Positions 1-8,750 of a stretch of 64,000 nt of DNA are shown piece by piece (the stretch's first letter is position 1; every line of letters begins with the position of its first letter). The notes below the pieces were generated by a model. That model saw nothing but the letters and a program-made list of their open reading frames with translations, was not told where the DNA came from and did no database searches. Source of the stretch: Gammaproteobacteria bacterium 50_400_T64 (GTDB lineage Bacteria; Pseudomonadota; Gammaproteobacteria; Pseudomonadales; Porticoccaceae); the NCBI GenBank assembly GCA_002162755.1, contig MAAS01000026.1:51669-115668 (forward strand). Reading direction: 5' to 3'. A program made the translations under genes and the position numbers.

Positions 1-2
1 AT

Positions 3-38
3 AGAGCCTGGGAGCTGGTGCAAGAAATGGAAGCTTGA
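3..38 (+). CDS. 3' end of an unidentified upstream gene (partial)
   Basis: The first bases read in frame 3 as RAWELVQEMEA followed by TGA. A strong bidirectional hairpin terminator lies 25 bases downstream, which supports a real gene ending here. Eleven residues are too few to name a family. The call rests only on the open frame and the terminator, and the open frame could be chance. Confidence 0.35.
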   Translation, partial: RAWELVQEMEA

Positions 39-63
39 ATGCAGCGTTAAATTGAAATTTAGT

Positions 64-102
64 GCAAATAAAAAGGGGCTTAATTAGCCCCTTTTTATTT
101 GC
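64..102. terminator. Bidirectional rho-independent terminator
   Basis: Perfect 17-bp inverted repeat (arms 64-80 and 86-102) around a 5-nt loop. The GC-rich core GGGGCT/AGCCCC is flanked by A-rich and T-rich ends, so both strands end in a U-rich run. It sits between the end of the upstream plus-strand gene and the end of the minus-strand LLM oxidoreductase and can serve both. Confidence 0.9.
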
Positions 103-121
103 TTGTACTAACGCGCTGACT

Positions 122-1162
122 TTATAAGATAATGTCAGCCATTAATTCCAGACCTTCTTTGGTGGTTTCACCACCGAGCAACATGGTTGAAACGTGGCCT
201 TTTTTGCCGGCGTCAATCCAGCGCTGTGAACGTTCACGAATGCGTTCGACCGGGCCGACCAGGTGTGCGGCATCAACCAATGCATCGGGCACGGCGGCGG
301 CAGCTTCTGCCTTTTTGCCCTCTAAATACAAATCCTGAATTTTCACAGCGGCGTCTTCAAAACCGAGGCGCTTGGCGTAGTCGTTATAAAAGTTTTTAGC
401 GCGGGCACCCATGCCGCCGATGTACAGCGCCATATTGTCTTTTAATGGTTTCATGCACTCTTCAATATCGTCGCCGATAATGACCCGTAAAAAGGGGGCA
501 ATCTCGAAATCGTCGAGGGTTTTATTACCGACATCGGCAAAACCCTTTTCGATAGGCTCGGCAAACACGTGGTATTGCTCGGGATCCATCCACACCGGGA
601 AAAAGCCATCGGCATGGCTCGCGGCAGCGCGCACGCCCGCCGGAGTAATTGTGGCCGCGAAAATAGGCGGTTGCTCTTGAATGTGCAAAATACTTTTCAG
701 CGGCTTACCCATACCGGTAGCGCCTTCACCTTTATAGGGTAGTTGGTACTGTTTTCCTTCGAAGGTGACGGGCCCTTCGCGATCGAAGATCTGCTTCATA
801 ATGGCAATATATTCTTTCAGACGCGTCACTGGCTTGCCGTAGGGCACGCCGTGCCAGCCTTCAACCACCTGCGGACCTGAGGCACCGAGGCCGACAATAA
901 AACGGTTGCCCGAGAGCTGGCTGAGAGACATTGCTGTCATTGCGGCCATGGCAGGGCTTCGCGCCGGCATTTGCATAATTGCTGTGCCGACTTTGATTTT
1001 GCTGGTATTGGCCAGTATCCAGGTGGCGGTGGTCACCGCGTCAGAACCATAGGCTTCTGCTGTCCACACCGAGTCGTAGCCGAGTTCTTCGGCGAGGCCG
1101 ATAGTATCGAGGGGTATTTTTACTGAGTTGCCGGAATAGCCGGTCATTAAGCCGAGTTTCAT
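122..1162 (-). CDS. LLM-class (luciferase-like) flavin/F420-type oxidoreductase
   Basis: 346 aa, the usual length for single-domain luciferase-like monooxygenase (LLM) proteins. The N-terminus MKLGLMTGYSG, the WTAEAYGSDA stretch after strand 2 and GNRFIVGLGASGPQVVEGWHG near residue 90 are typical of the family's TIM-barrel flavin/F420 site. The substrate cannot be read from sequence. Relatives annotated as F420-dependent also occur in organisms without F420, so FMN use is equally possible. The ATG is preceded by AGGA at good spacing. The gene is monocistronic, diverges from an SDR gene and ends at the bidirectional terminator at 64-102. The family is sure; the reaction is not known. Confidence 0.88.
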   Translation of the reverse strand: MKLGLMTGYSGNSVKIPLDTIGLAEELGYDSVWTAEAYGSDAVTTATWILANTSKIKVGTAIMQMPARSPAMAAMTAMSLSQLSGNRFIVGLGASGPQVVEGWHGVPYGKPVTRLKEYIAIMKQIFDREGPVTFEGKQYQLPYKGEGATGMGKPLKSILHIQEQPPIFAATITPAGVRAAASHADGFFPVWMDPEQYHVFAEPIEKGFADVGNKTLDDFEIAPFLRVIIGDDIEECMKPLKDNMALYIGGMGARAKNFYNDYAKRLGFEDAAVKIQDLYLEGKKAEAAAAVPDALVDAAHLVGPVERIRERSQRWIDAGKKGHVSTMLLGGETTKEGLELMADIIL

Positions 1163-1370
1163 AATCCTAGTCCTGATGCTGTGAGTTTTACGCTGTACTA
1201 AGGGCGTATTTTGGGAATGAGTCGTAAGCCTAACGATAACAAACTGCCGTGTGTGGAGCTAGATATGTCTGTTGAACAGTGGTTAATGAATACGCCTTAC
1301 GGGTACTAGCACTTACTCGGGCAAGGGGGTATCTTTGGCTGCAATTACATTCGATACAGGAGAGGCAGCG

Positions 1371-2141
1371 ATGGCCAGGTTTGATAATAAAACAGTCGTA
1401 ATTACAGGTGGTGCTGGAGGCATAGGCTTGGCGGCGGGTAAATTGTTTGCTCGTGAAGGGGCCAACGTCATGCTGGTAGATTTGACAGAAGATGCCTTGC
1501 AGGCAGCTGCGAAAGCAATTGATGCTGGGGATAGAGTCAGTTACCAGCTGGCTGATGTGTCAAAGCCCGAACAAGTTCAGGGCTATGTCACGGCGACATT
1601 GAAATGCTTTGGTGCCATCGACTACTTCTTAAATAATGCCGGTGTCGAGGGCGTGGTGGCGCCGATTATTGATTCACCTGTTGAGGCTTTTGATCAGGTG
1701 ATGGCGGTCAATATTAAGGGTGTGTGGCTGGGTTTGAAATATGTGATTCCCGCCATGCTCGACAATGGCGGTGGCAGTATTGTTATGACTTCATCAATGG
1801 CTGGGCTTAAAGGCACGCCGAATATTTCGCCCTATATTACCAGTAAACACGCCGTGGTCGGCATGATGCGCAGTGTCTCGCAGGAATATGCGACGCAGGG
1901 TATTCGCATTAATACGGTGAACCCGGCACCCATTGAAACGCGAATGATGCGTTCACTGGAAACAGGTTTTGCACCGGGGCAGGAAGAAGCTGCCAAGGCC
2001 CAGCTCAGCCAAATGATGCCCATGGGGCGCTATGGTGAGCCGGAGGAGGTGGCCAATCTAATGGCTTTTTTGTGCAGTGATGACGCCTCGTTTTGCTCCG
2101 GCGGCGTATATTCCGTCGACGGTGGCGGCTCGGCAATGTAG
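1371..2141 (+). CDS. SDR-family NAD(P)-dependent oxidoreductase
   Basis: 256 aa classical short-chain dehydrogenase/reductase. Visible elements are the cofactor glycine motif TGGAGGIG (about residues 12-19), NNAG at about 88-91, and the catalytic Asn114, Ser141/142, Tyr155 and Lys159 (YITSK). The C-terminus SVDGGGSAM is typical. The ORF track starts at a TTG at 1335. I prefer ATG 1371 because AGGAGAG lies just upstream (1358-1364) and because MARFDNKTVVITGG is the normal SDR beginning. An Asp at the end of strand 2 (VDL) suggests NAD(H) preference, an inference. It diverges from the LLM oxidoreductase. The substrate is unknown; steroid or hydroxyacyl substrates are plausible in this genome. 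Confidence 0.93.
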   Translation: MARFDNKTVVITGGAGGIGLAAGKLFAREGANVMLVDLTEDALQAAAKAIDAGDRVSYQLADVSKPEQVQGYVTATLKCFGAIDYFLNNAGVEGVVAPIIDSPVEAFDQVMAVNIKGVWLGLKYVIPAMLDNGGGSIVMTSSMAGLKGTPNISPYITSKHAVVGMMRSVSQEYATQGIRINTVNPAPIETRMMRSLETGFAPGQEEAAKAQLSQMMPMGRYGEPEEVANLMAFLCSDDASFCSGGVYSVDGGGSAM

Positions 2142-2169
2142 GAGCTAGTCCAGCAATATAAAGTGCTGC

Positions 2170-2655
2170 TTAATCTCTGAAGTTATTAAACTGAAAAGCC
2201 TGGCCCAGGTCTGCTTCGCGCACCAGGGCCATGGCACCTTGTAGGTCATCGCGTTTTTTACCAGTAACTCTGATTTTTTCACCTTGAATAGCAACCTGTA
2301 CTTTGGTCTTTGCGGCTTTAATCAGCTTGACGATTTTTTTCGCCGTTGGCTGGTCTATACCCTGTGCAAACCGTATCGCCAGGGAATAGGTTTTTCCGGT
2401 GTGCGTGCAGTCTTCATCGGCATCGATACTGTTTGGGTCAATTTTTCGTTTGACGATATTGTTACTGACGATATCGAGCATCTGCCGGCATTGGAAATCT
2501 GACTCAGCCGAAACGGTAATTACATCATCCTTTAAATCAATACTGGCTTTGACGCCACGAAAGTCAAAACGGGTGGCGAGTTCACGCTCAGAGTTTTGTG
2601 TCGCGTTGCGGATTTCAGTCGTCTCCACTTCGGAGACCATATCAAAAGAGGGCAT
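2170..2655 (-). CDS. yajQ: YajQ family nucleotide/c-di-GMP-binding protein
   Basis: 161 aa, full length for the family. It starts [11 protein letters not shown] and ends FQFNNFRD, both hallmarks of YajQ, which has two ferredoxin-like domains. YajQ-family proteins bind cyclic di-GMP in Xanthomonas and Pseudomonas and act as transcriptional co-effectors; older work describes nucleotide or RNA binding. The gene is convergent with the SDR gene and divergent from the GGDEF gene, so a c-di-GMP effector sits beside a c-di-GMP synthase and two probable phosphodiesterases. AGGA precedes the ATG. Confidence 0.95.
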   Translation of the reverse strand: MPSFDMVSEVETTEIRNATQNSERELATRFDFRGVKASIDLKDDVITVSAESDFQCRQMLDIVSNNIVKRKIDPNSIDADEDCTHTGKTYSLAIRFAQGIDQPTAKKIVKLIKAAKTKVQVAIQGEKIRVTGKKRDDLQGAMALVREADLGQAFQFNNFRD

Positions 2656-2841
2656 TGTGTTAATCCTGTTATTTATTGAGGCGTTAGCGGGGTACTAGTC
2701 TACTAAAAGACCACCAGTCCACAAAACAGAAGATTAGAATTTGGCTGTGTGGGATTGGCTTGTATCGCTTGTTCTCGACGACTATATTTAGGCTCGTTGA
2801 TGGTTGTAACCCCTATAACACTGAGGCAGGCAGCAAAAATA

Positions 2842-4971
2842 ATGGCAGACGATACAAGAGCCATAGAGGAATGGAAAACCAAATATTTCGATCAGCTCGA
2901 CCGGCTTGATAAAAAAGAAGCCGACTGGGAGCAATTAGAAACCACTTTAAAGCGAGCTGTTGGGCGTTTGAGCATTGCGGCTGAAGGCCAGAATGAAGCG
3001 CTTGATGGTTGCCTTGGTAGCTTGCGCCGCTCTATTAAGAGCAATGTTAACCATCGTCAGCTTGAGCTAATTATTGACGATATTTCGGCCATACTGGCGC
3101 AGCTAGAAGAAAAAAATACCACCCCGGATCGCCTGATTGTAGATGCATTGCTGCAATTGATAGCAGGTTTAAACTTTTCGGATAGTCAGCAGAAGGCCTG
3201 CAAAAAAATCATCAAAAAGCTCGAGAAGTCAGATGACGGGCAGCGTGATAATTTATTGTCTGATACTGCGAGCTTTTTAAATACAACAATTATCACTACT
3301 GATACAGCTGGTGCTAGTAGTAAGCCATCATTTCTGAGTCGTATGTTATCCAGTGCGCCCGCTGAAAATGAGCAAACGCAATCAAGTAGCGAACAACTTT
3401 TAGGGGCAGCTGAAGCCCCGGACCTTTCCCGCTTACTTCTAAGTCTTAATGATTTTTTTGCAGGGCTGCCCTGGCCAGAAACAGAAAAAAAAGCGCTGGA
3501 TAGCGGTCTGGCCACAATGAAAGCCGCGAAAACATTGGATCAGTTACAGACAGCCATTCACCAACTGGCTGATGCTGTATCTGATTGCACTGTCGAAAAG
3601 GCAGGTGAGGACAATGGCTCCAGGTGCGCTGTTTACAAAGATTGCCTGATTGATCTTATTGATGCCCTGGAAGAAGGTCCGCTGGGGCGTGATCTGGAAT
3701 CTTTGAAAGTCAGTGTTCAGCTTGCAACTGAGGATGATGCGCTGGAGGAACTGACCCATCAGTTGTCTGGCTTACTTCTTAAGCCGGGTGTTGATTCTGG
3801 TACTAGTACTAGCGAAACACAACGGCTCTCTTCTGGTAAGCCCTTTGTAGACCCAATTTCTGAACGTCGTACCGAGACCACGAATGCCTCCTTAAATGAA
3901 GAGGCATCGTTACAGCCGACGATACAAGAGTTATTAATTCGTTTGCTTGAGCAGCTCATTGTGCCAAATAGCCTTCAGGCAGAAGCTGATAAAGTGAAAC
4001 AAAAACTTGAAAATATGGCTGCGCCTGGGGACTGGAGGCAATTGCTGAAAGATGTCGCTAATTTGATTAATTCAATACGACTGAGTATGCAGGCTGAAAA
4101 GCATGAGTTTGAAGATTTCTTGCAGCAGGTAACGGGTCGCTTGAAAGACATGGATCTCTTTCTGCAAAGTGAAACGACGAAGCTGGAAAGTGCTCAGAAT
4201 GATGGCCAGCAATTTGACGAGGAGATCCAAAGCAATGTTAAGACTATTCGAGAAGATGTTAATCAGGCAACGGAATTACCCCAGTTAAAGGTGCTGGTCG
4301 ACGATAAGCTTGCCGTGATTTCTGAGCATATTAATGCTTATCGAGTGGCAGAAGAAAAGAGAGCACAGCAATCCAAAGACGATGTCGAATCCATGCATGA
4401 GCGTATGCAGGCCCTGGAGAATGAAGCTGAGTCTCTTAAAAAAGTGATTGTCGAAAAAAACCAGCAGGCGATGTTTGATGCGTTGACGAATGTTCCCAAC
4501 CGCTTGTCTTATGAGCAGAAAATGGAGGAGGAATTTGCACGTTGGCAACGGACGGATTTACCTTTGGTTCTTGCCGTATGGGATATCGACTTCTTTAAAA
4601 AAATTAATGATAACTTTGGTCATCAAGCTGGCGATAAAGTGCTGGAAACGATAGCCCAGCTACTCAATAAACGTATTCGTAAAAGTGATTTCTTTGCCCG
4701 CTATGGGGGGGAGGAGTTCGTTATGTTACTACCTAATACCGAAGGTCAGGCAGCTCTTAAATTAGCCAATGGTTTACGCGAAAATATTAAAAACTGTAGC
4801 TTTCATTATCGCGGTGAGGATGTGCGTGTCACCGTCTCTTGTGGTCTGAGTAGTTTCAGTCAGGGTGATAGTGCTGACCAGGTGTTTGAGCGGGCAGATA
4901 AATCTTTGTATGAGGCTAAGGAGACAGGGCGTAATCGTTGCGTACTGTCGACCGCGTTGAATGACGCTTGA
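2842..4971 (+). CDS. Diguanylate cyclase with long N-terminal helical region (GGDEF)
   Basis: About 709 aa from ATG 2842, which is preceded by GAGGCAGG. The GTG at 2749 in the ORF track has no ribosome site and adds an atypical leader. The C-terminal ~160 residues are a GGDEF domain: DALTNVPNR at the start, active-site GGEEF at about 622-626, and RKSD exactly five residues before it, which fits the RxxD inhibitory I-site. It should therefore make c-di-GMP from two GTP and be product-inhibited. The remaining ~540 residues are acidic and mostly helical, with a likely coiled coil at about 500-545, and show no membrane segment or known sensor domain I can name. Likely cytoplasmic. HD-GYP genes follow on the same strand. 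Confidence 0.93.
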   Translation: MADDTRAIEEWKTKYFDQLDRLDKKEADWEQLETTLKRAVGRLSIAAEGQNEALDGCLGSLRRSIKSNVNHRQLELIIDDISAILAQLEEKNTTPDRLIVDALLQLIAGLNFSDSQQKACKKIIKKLEKSDDGQRDNLLSDTASFLNTTIITTDTAGASSKPSFLSRMLSSAPAENEQTQSSSEQLLGAAEAPDLSRLLLSLNDFFAGLPWPETEKKALDSGLATMKAAKTLDQLQTAIHQLADAVSDCTVEKAGEDNGSRCAVYKDCLIDLIDALEEGPLGRDLESLKVSVQLATEDDALEELTHQLSGLLLKPGVDSGTSTSETQRLSSGKPFVDPISERRTETTNASLNEEASLQPTIQELLIRLLEQLIVPNSLQAEADKVKQKLENMAAPGDWRQLLKDVANLINSIRLSMQAEKHEFEDFLQQVTGRLKDMDLFLQSETTKLESAQNDGQQFDEEIQSNVKTIREDVNQATELPQLKVLVDDKLAVISEHINAYRVAEEKRAQQSKDDVESMHERMQALENEAESLKKVIVEKNQQAMFDALTNVPNRLSYEQKMEEEFARWQRTDLPLVLAVWDIDFFKKINDNFGHQAGDKVLETIAQLLNKRIRKSDFFARYGGEEFVMLLPNTEGQAALKLANGLRENIKNCSFHYRGEDVRVTVSCGLSSFSQGDSADQVFERADKSLYEAKETGRNRCVLSTALNDA

Positions 4972-5195
4972 ATGTAAGTACGTTTGCATGCCCGCACATC
5001 GACACCGCGTGTGACGGCTAGTGGGGTGTTGCAGTGGGTCGAGTTATAAGACCGCTGGTCTGCTATACGGCGGCTGAGTGTTAACTGCATCACAAAATAG
5101 TTGGTAAAATCGCGATTCAAGAATTAGCTTGCCTACGGCTCACTTGAGATGACTTGTAGGGCCATTCAAACAGGAAGTTTCGCGGATTTTAAATA

Positions 5196-6596
5196 ATGCA
5201 TTGTATGAACGTGACCTATGGAAAACCCATGAGTAAAAGCCCTGATTGGCTTAGTGATACCCGTAAAAAAGGGGTCCGCACACCGGTAAGTCAGCTTAAA
5301 GTTGGCATGTTTGTCGCTGAACTGGATAGACCCTGGATGGGAACCCCATTTTTTACAGAGGGTGTGTTAATTAAGCATCATGATCAAATTCGACAGTTTT
5401 CAGAGTATTGCCAGCACGTCTATGTTACTGAGACGCCGGCCGGGTTAAGGCAAGGTAAAAAAACGATGGTTAAGCCGATCGAATCACTTGCGCAGAAGGC
5501 TTCCCGCCCCGTGGCATTTACAACTTTATCCGCGATTCAGGAGAAGCAAAAGCAAGGTCGAAAACCTCTTATTAAGAAGAGGCGGGAAATGATTAAAAAA
5601 AATAAAAGTACGGGTTACGAAATACAGCTGTCTGCGGAACAGGAGCATCCCGCTGCACGAGAGGCATATGATCAGGCAAAGTTAATGCTTGAAAATATTG
5701 TCATTGCTGTTGAATATGGGTCTACGCCCGATATCCATAGCGCGGAAGCGGTTGTTAGACTTTGCCGTGAGAGTGTCGTGCGTAACCCGAATGCGCTTGT
5801 CTGGATGAGCCGAATACAGCATGACAATGCCTATATTGTTAAGCACGGTTTGAGTGTTTGTATTTTGGCAATGGTTTTTGGTCGGTATCTTAATTTTACT
5901 GAGTCTGAGCTCGATGTGCTGGGTTTGTGTGGACTGTTGCATGATATCGGCAAGGTTAAAATTCCTACCGATGTACACAATAAGCGCGGTCTTTTAACCA
6001 CTGATGAGCTGCGTTTGATAAAGCAGCACACAGTAGATGGCTATAAACTTTTACGCGACAATAAAACGCAATTCGCGAAACTAACAGACGTCGCCTTAAA
6101 TCATCATGAAAGGCCTGATGGCCTAGGTTATCCGCGTAATTTAAAAGGCCATGAAATATCCGATTACGCGAAGATCATTGCTGTGGTTGAAGCCTATGAT
6201 GCGATGACTTCGGAGCGCTGTTATGCGGAAGCAAAAGGCCCCGCGGAAGCTCATAAAGAAGTTTATGAAAACTTGGGCAAGCAATTTGACGAGGAGTATG
6301 CACTACAGTTTATGCAAGCAATAGGGCCCTATCCTCCAGGTACTGTCGTGGAACTGCGCAATGGTATGGTTGGTATCGTTCTGACAGGCCACACCAAGTT
6401 TAGACATTTACCGACAGTTATATTGTCTCGAGACACCGATAAGAAAGCCATTGACGATAACGTAACGGATTTATCTCTGACCGATAGCGGCCGTTTAGAT
6501 AAAAGCTATTTGATTCAACGTGCGCTGCCGGATGGCTCTTTCGGTGTCTGTCTGGAAAATCACACCTTAGGTTCTAATAAAGATCCGGAAACCTAA
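5196..6596 (+). CDS. HD-GYP domain c-di-GMP phosphodiesterase with DUF3391 N-terminus (copy 1)
   Basis: 466 aa from ATG 5196; in-frame ATGs at 5205 and 5229 are possible starts. Residues ~28-140 match the DUF3391-type N-terminus (VGMFVAELDRPW...). The HD-GYP domain holds HD at 249-250 in LLHDIGK, a downstream His in HTVDGY, and HHERPDGLGYP (GYP at 311-313), so the metal and substrate ligands look complete. HD-GYP proteins hydrolyse c-di-GMP to pGpG or GMP. The tail IGPYPPGTVVELRNGMVGIVL is shared with the next gene, which is a clear tandem paralogue. No membrane segment. A gap of 224 bp separates it from the cyclase, so it may have its own promoter. Confidence 0.94.
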   Translation: MHCMNVTYGKPMSKSPDWLSDTRKKGVRTPVSQLKVGMFVAELDRPWMGTPFFTEGVLIKHHDQIRQFSEYCQHVYVTETPAGLRQGKKTMVKPIESLAQKASRPVAFTTLSAIQEKQKQGRKPLIKKRREMIKKNKSTGYEIQLSAEQEHPAAREAYDQAKLMLENIVIAVEYGSTPDIHSAEAVVRLCRESVVRNPNALVWMSRIQHDNAYIVKHGLSVCILAMVFGRYLNFTESELDVLGLCGLLHDIGKVKIPTDVHNKRGLLTTDELRLIKQHTVDGYKLLRDNKTQFAKLTDVALNHHERPDGLGYPRNLKGHEISDYAKIIAVVEAYDAMTSERCYAEAKGPAEAHKEVYENLGKQFDEEYALQFMQAIGPYPPGTVVELRNGMVGIVLTGHTKFRHLPTVILSRDTDKKAIDDNVTDLSLTDSGRLDKSYLIQRALPDGSFGVCLENHTLGSNKDPET

Positions 6597-6800
6597 ACTC
6601 TCGCTCCACATCTACGATGATCTTTACGGGCCCACTTTTGGGTGTTTGGTCTGTGATGCTCAATAGCCCCTTCTAATTCTGGCTGGCGTGGCGTTATGGG
6701 ACACTATCTGTTAACTGTAGCACTTTACGACAATCGCAAAGCGATCATACTCATGAGATAAATTAAACGATGCTGCGTCGTCAGCCGAAATTATCAATGG

Positions 6801-8168
6801 ATGGGGTCGATGGAAGATAGTTCTAATGGAGAGAGTCGGGGTGGTGGCCCAGTTCAAAATATAAAGAGAGGTGATTTGGAACGAGTCGATGTGAGTGATA
6901 TCGAGATGGGGATGTTCATTGCCGAGCTAGACCGCCCCTGGTTGGAAACACCATTTTTGTTACAGGGTTTTGAGCTGCGTGATGAGGACGATCTCGAGAA
7001 TCTTAAAAAATATTGCCAGCATATTTATATACCCCGTCAGCCTGAAGTCATAAAAGACAAGCCTCGTGCTCGAACAAGGCGTGGACAAAGACTGCTGAAT
7101 ACCGAAAATAAGGGCACACTGTTGAAGGTCTCGAGTAGTCTAACTACGCAGCCTCAAAAACATCGTATTGTTAGTTCTGATTTAAAATCTAAAGCGAATA
7201 TCATAAAGCAGAATGAGCGTTTGGTCGCTGTGCGTAAAGAGCACAAGATCGCGAAGAAAGCCTATAGCAAGGGCAAAACAAATATTAACCAAATTCTTAG
7301 CTCTGCCAGGTTTGGGCAAATGCTCAATACGGTCACTGCAGAAGGTATTGTGTCTGGTTGTGTTGACAGTATGTTACAAAACCCCGATGCGATGCTCTGG
7401 ATGAGCAAGATGAAGCATGAAGATGAGTACACGGCTGAGCATTGTTTAAACGTCTGTGTTCTTGCCATTGCATTTGGTCGTCATTTGAATTTTTCTAAAG
7501 GTAAGTTACAGATATTAGGGCTTTGTGGGCTGTTGCATGATGTCGGCAAGATGAGAACGCCGGACGAAATTCTCAATAAGCCAAGTTCATTGACGGACGA
7601 AGAATTTGACATCATGAAGGGGCATACTATCGAGGGGTATCAGCTCCTCGTTGAGGAAGGTGGGGCTCCCTATCAGGCAATTGATGTTGCGCTTAATCAC
7701 CATGAAAGGCCGGATGGCAAGGGTTATCCAAATGGTTTGATCGGCAAAGATATATCCGCATACTCGAGGATTATCGCCATTGTTGATGCTTATGACGCGA
7801 TGACCAGTAATCGTTGTTATTCCCGGGCGGTGTCGCCCGTTGAAGCGCAAAGAATTATTTTCCGAAACCGCGGCTCGCAATTTGACGAAAAATACGCACT
7901 TTCATTTTTGCAGGCGATTGGCCCCTACCCACCAGGGACTGTTGTTGAGTTGCATAATGGCATGGTGGGTATTGTGCTTTCGGGGCGGCGAAAAATTCGC
8001 CACTTACCAATGGCTATTCTTGTTCGCAACGCTGAAAAAGAGGAGATCGATGAAAGCGCGGTCGACCTTTCGTTGACCTCTAGTGGAGAGCTGGACAGGG
8101 GTTATCTTATACGTTGTTCTCTGAAGGACGGGGCATTTGGTATCAAACTGGAAGAGCACACAATTTAA
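6801..8168 (+). CDS. HD-GYP domain c-di-GMP phosphodiesterase with DUF3391 N-terminus (copy 2)
   Basis: 455 aa, co-linear with the preceding gene through DUF3391 (about 27-80) and HD-GYP. The catalytic signatures LLHDVGK (HD 246-247), HTIEGY and HHERPDGKGYP (GYP 308-310) are intact, so this is not a degenerate copy. The linker between the two domains (about residues 85-150) and the N-terminus differ most between copies, which suggests split partners or localisation. Starts at 6801 or 6810 are both possible and neither has a convincing ribosome site. Convergent with greB. Role inferred: c-di-GMP breakdown alongside copy 1. Confidence 0.93.
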   Translation: MGSMEDSSNGESRGGGPVQNIKRGDLERVDVSDIEMGMFIAELDRPWLETPFLLQGFELRDEDDLENLKKYCQHIYIPRQPEVIKDKPRARTRRGQRLLNTENKGTLLKVSSSLTTQPQKHRIVSSDLKSKANIIKQNERLVAVRKEHKIAKKAYSKGKTNINQILSSARFGQMLNTVTAEGIVSGCVDSMLQNPDAMLWMSKMKHEDEYTAEHCLNVCVLAIAFGRHLNFSKGKLQILGLCGLLHDVGKMRTPDEILNKPSSLTDEEFDIMKGHTIEGYQLLVEEGGAPYQAIDVALNHHERPDGKGYPNGLIGKDISAYSRIIAIVDAYDAMTSNRCYSRAVSPVEAQRIIFRNRGSQFDEKYALSFLQAIGPYPPGTVVELHNGMVGIVLSGRRKIRHLPMAILVRNAEKEEIDESAVDLSLTSSGELDRGYLIRCSLKDGAFGIKLEEHTI

Positions 8169-8247
8169 TAATAGTGATCCCGTTTTATGTCCTCCCCCTC
8201 TCCCAACGAGAAATATTGCGGTGGGGTTTTTAATGAGTGCTGTCGGC

Positions 8248-8748
8248 TTACTCTGAGTAACGAATCCCAATAATTAGATAATCATGGCTTTCTCCGTTTA
8301 GGGTAAACGCTATTTCATCATCCAGGTTTTTACCGATCAGCGCTTTAGCCAAGGGTGAATCAATACTGATATAACCTTTGCTAGTATCGAGCTCGTCGGC
8401 TCCGACGATGCGATAACAAACGCTTTCAGCATCGTCATCTTCCAGTGTTACCCAGGCACCAAAATAAACCTTGTCGGTGTTGCTCGGTGGGCGATCGACG
8501 ATGGTGAAATCTTCCAGTCGATTTGTGAGATAACGTACGCGGCTATCAATTTCCCGCAAGCGGCGCTTGCCATAAATGTAATCCCCATTTTCTGAGCGGT
8601 CACCATTTTTAGCAGCTTCGTGTACCACGGCGGTCACCTGGGGGCGTTCGACCTTCCACAGCTGTCGTAATTCATCGCGCAACTGTTTCGCGCCCTCACT
8701 GGTAATGTAGGGGCTGGAGGGTTCTCTGGGTGGTCGGTAGCGGCCCAT
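8248..8748 (-). CDS. greB: Transcription elongation factor GreB
   Basis: 166 aa. The N-terminal coiled-coil region contains AAKNGDRSENGDYIYGKRRLREID, with the acidic tip residues (D, E, D) that GreA/GreB insert into the RNA polymerase secondary channel to stimulate cleavage of backtracked RNA. The length, the YIYGKRRLREIDSRVRYL stretch and the basic N-terminus favour GreB over GreA. The C-terminal FKBP-like domain ends at IGIRYSE. It starts two bases after the stop of the S9 peptidase gene, so it is probably the last gene of a minus-strand operon. Confidence 0.95.
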   Translation of the reverse strand: MGRYRPPREPSSPYITSEGAKQLRDELRQLWKVERPQVTAVVHEAAKNGDRSENGDYIYGKRRLREIDSRVRYLTNRLEDFTIVDRPPSNTDKVYFGAWVTLEDDDAESVCYRIVGADELDTSKGYISIDSPLAKALIGKNLDDEIAFTLNGESHDYLIIGIRYSE

Positions 8749-8750
8749 GG

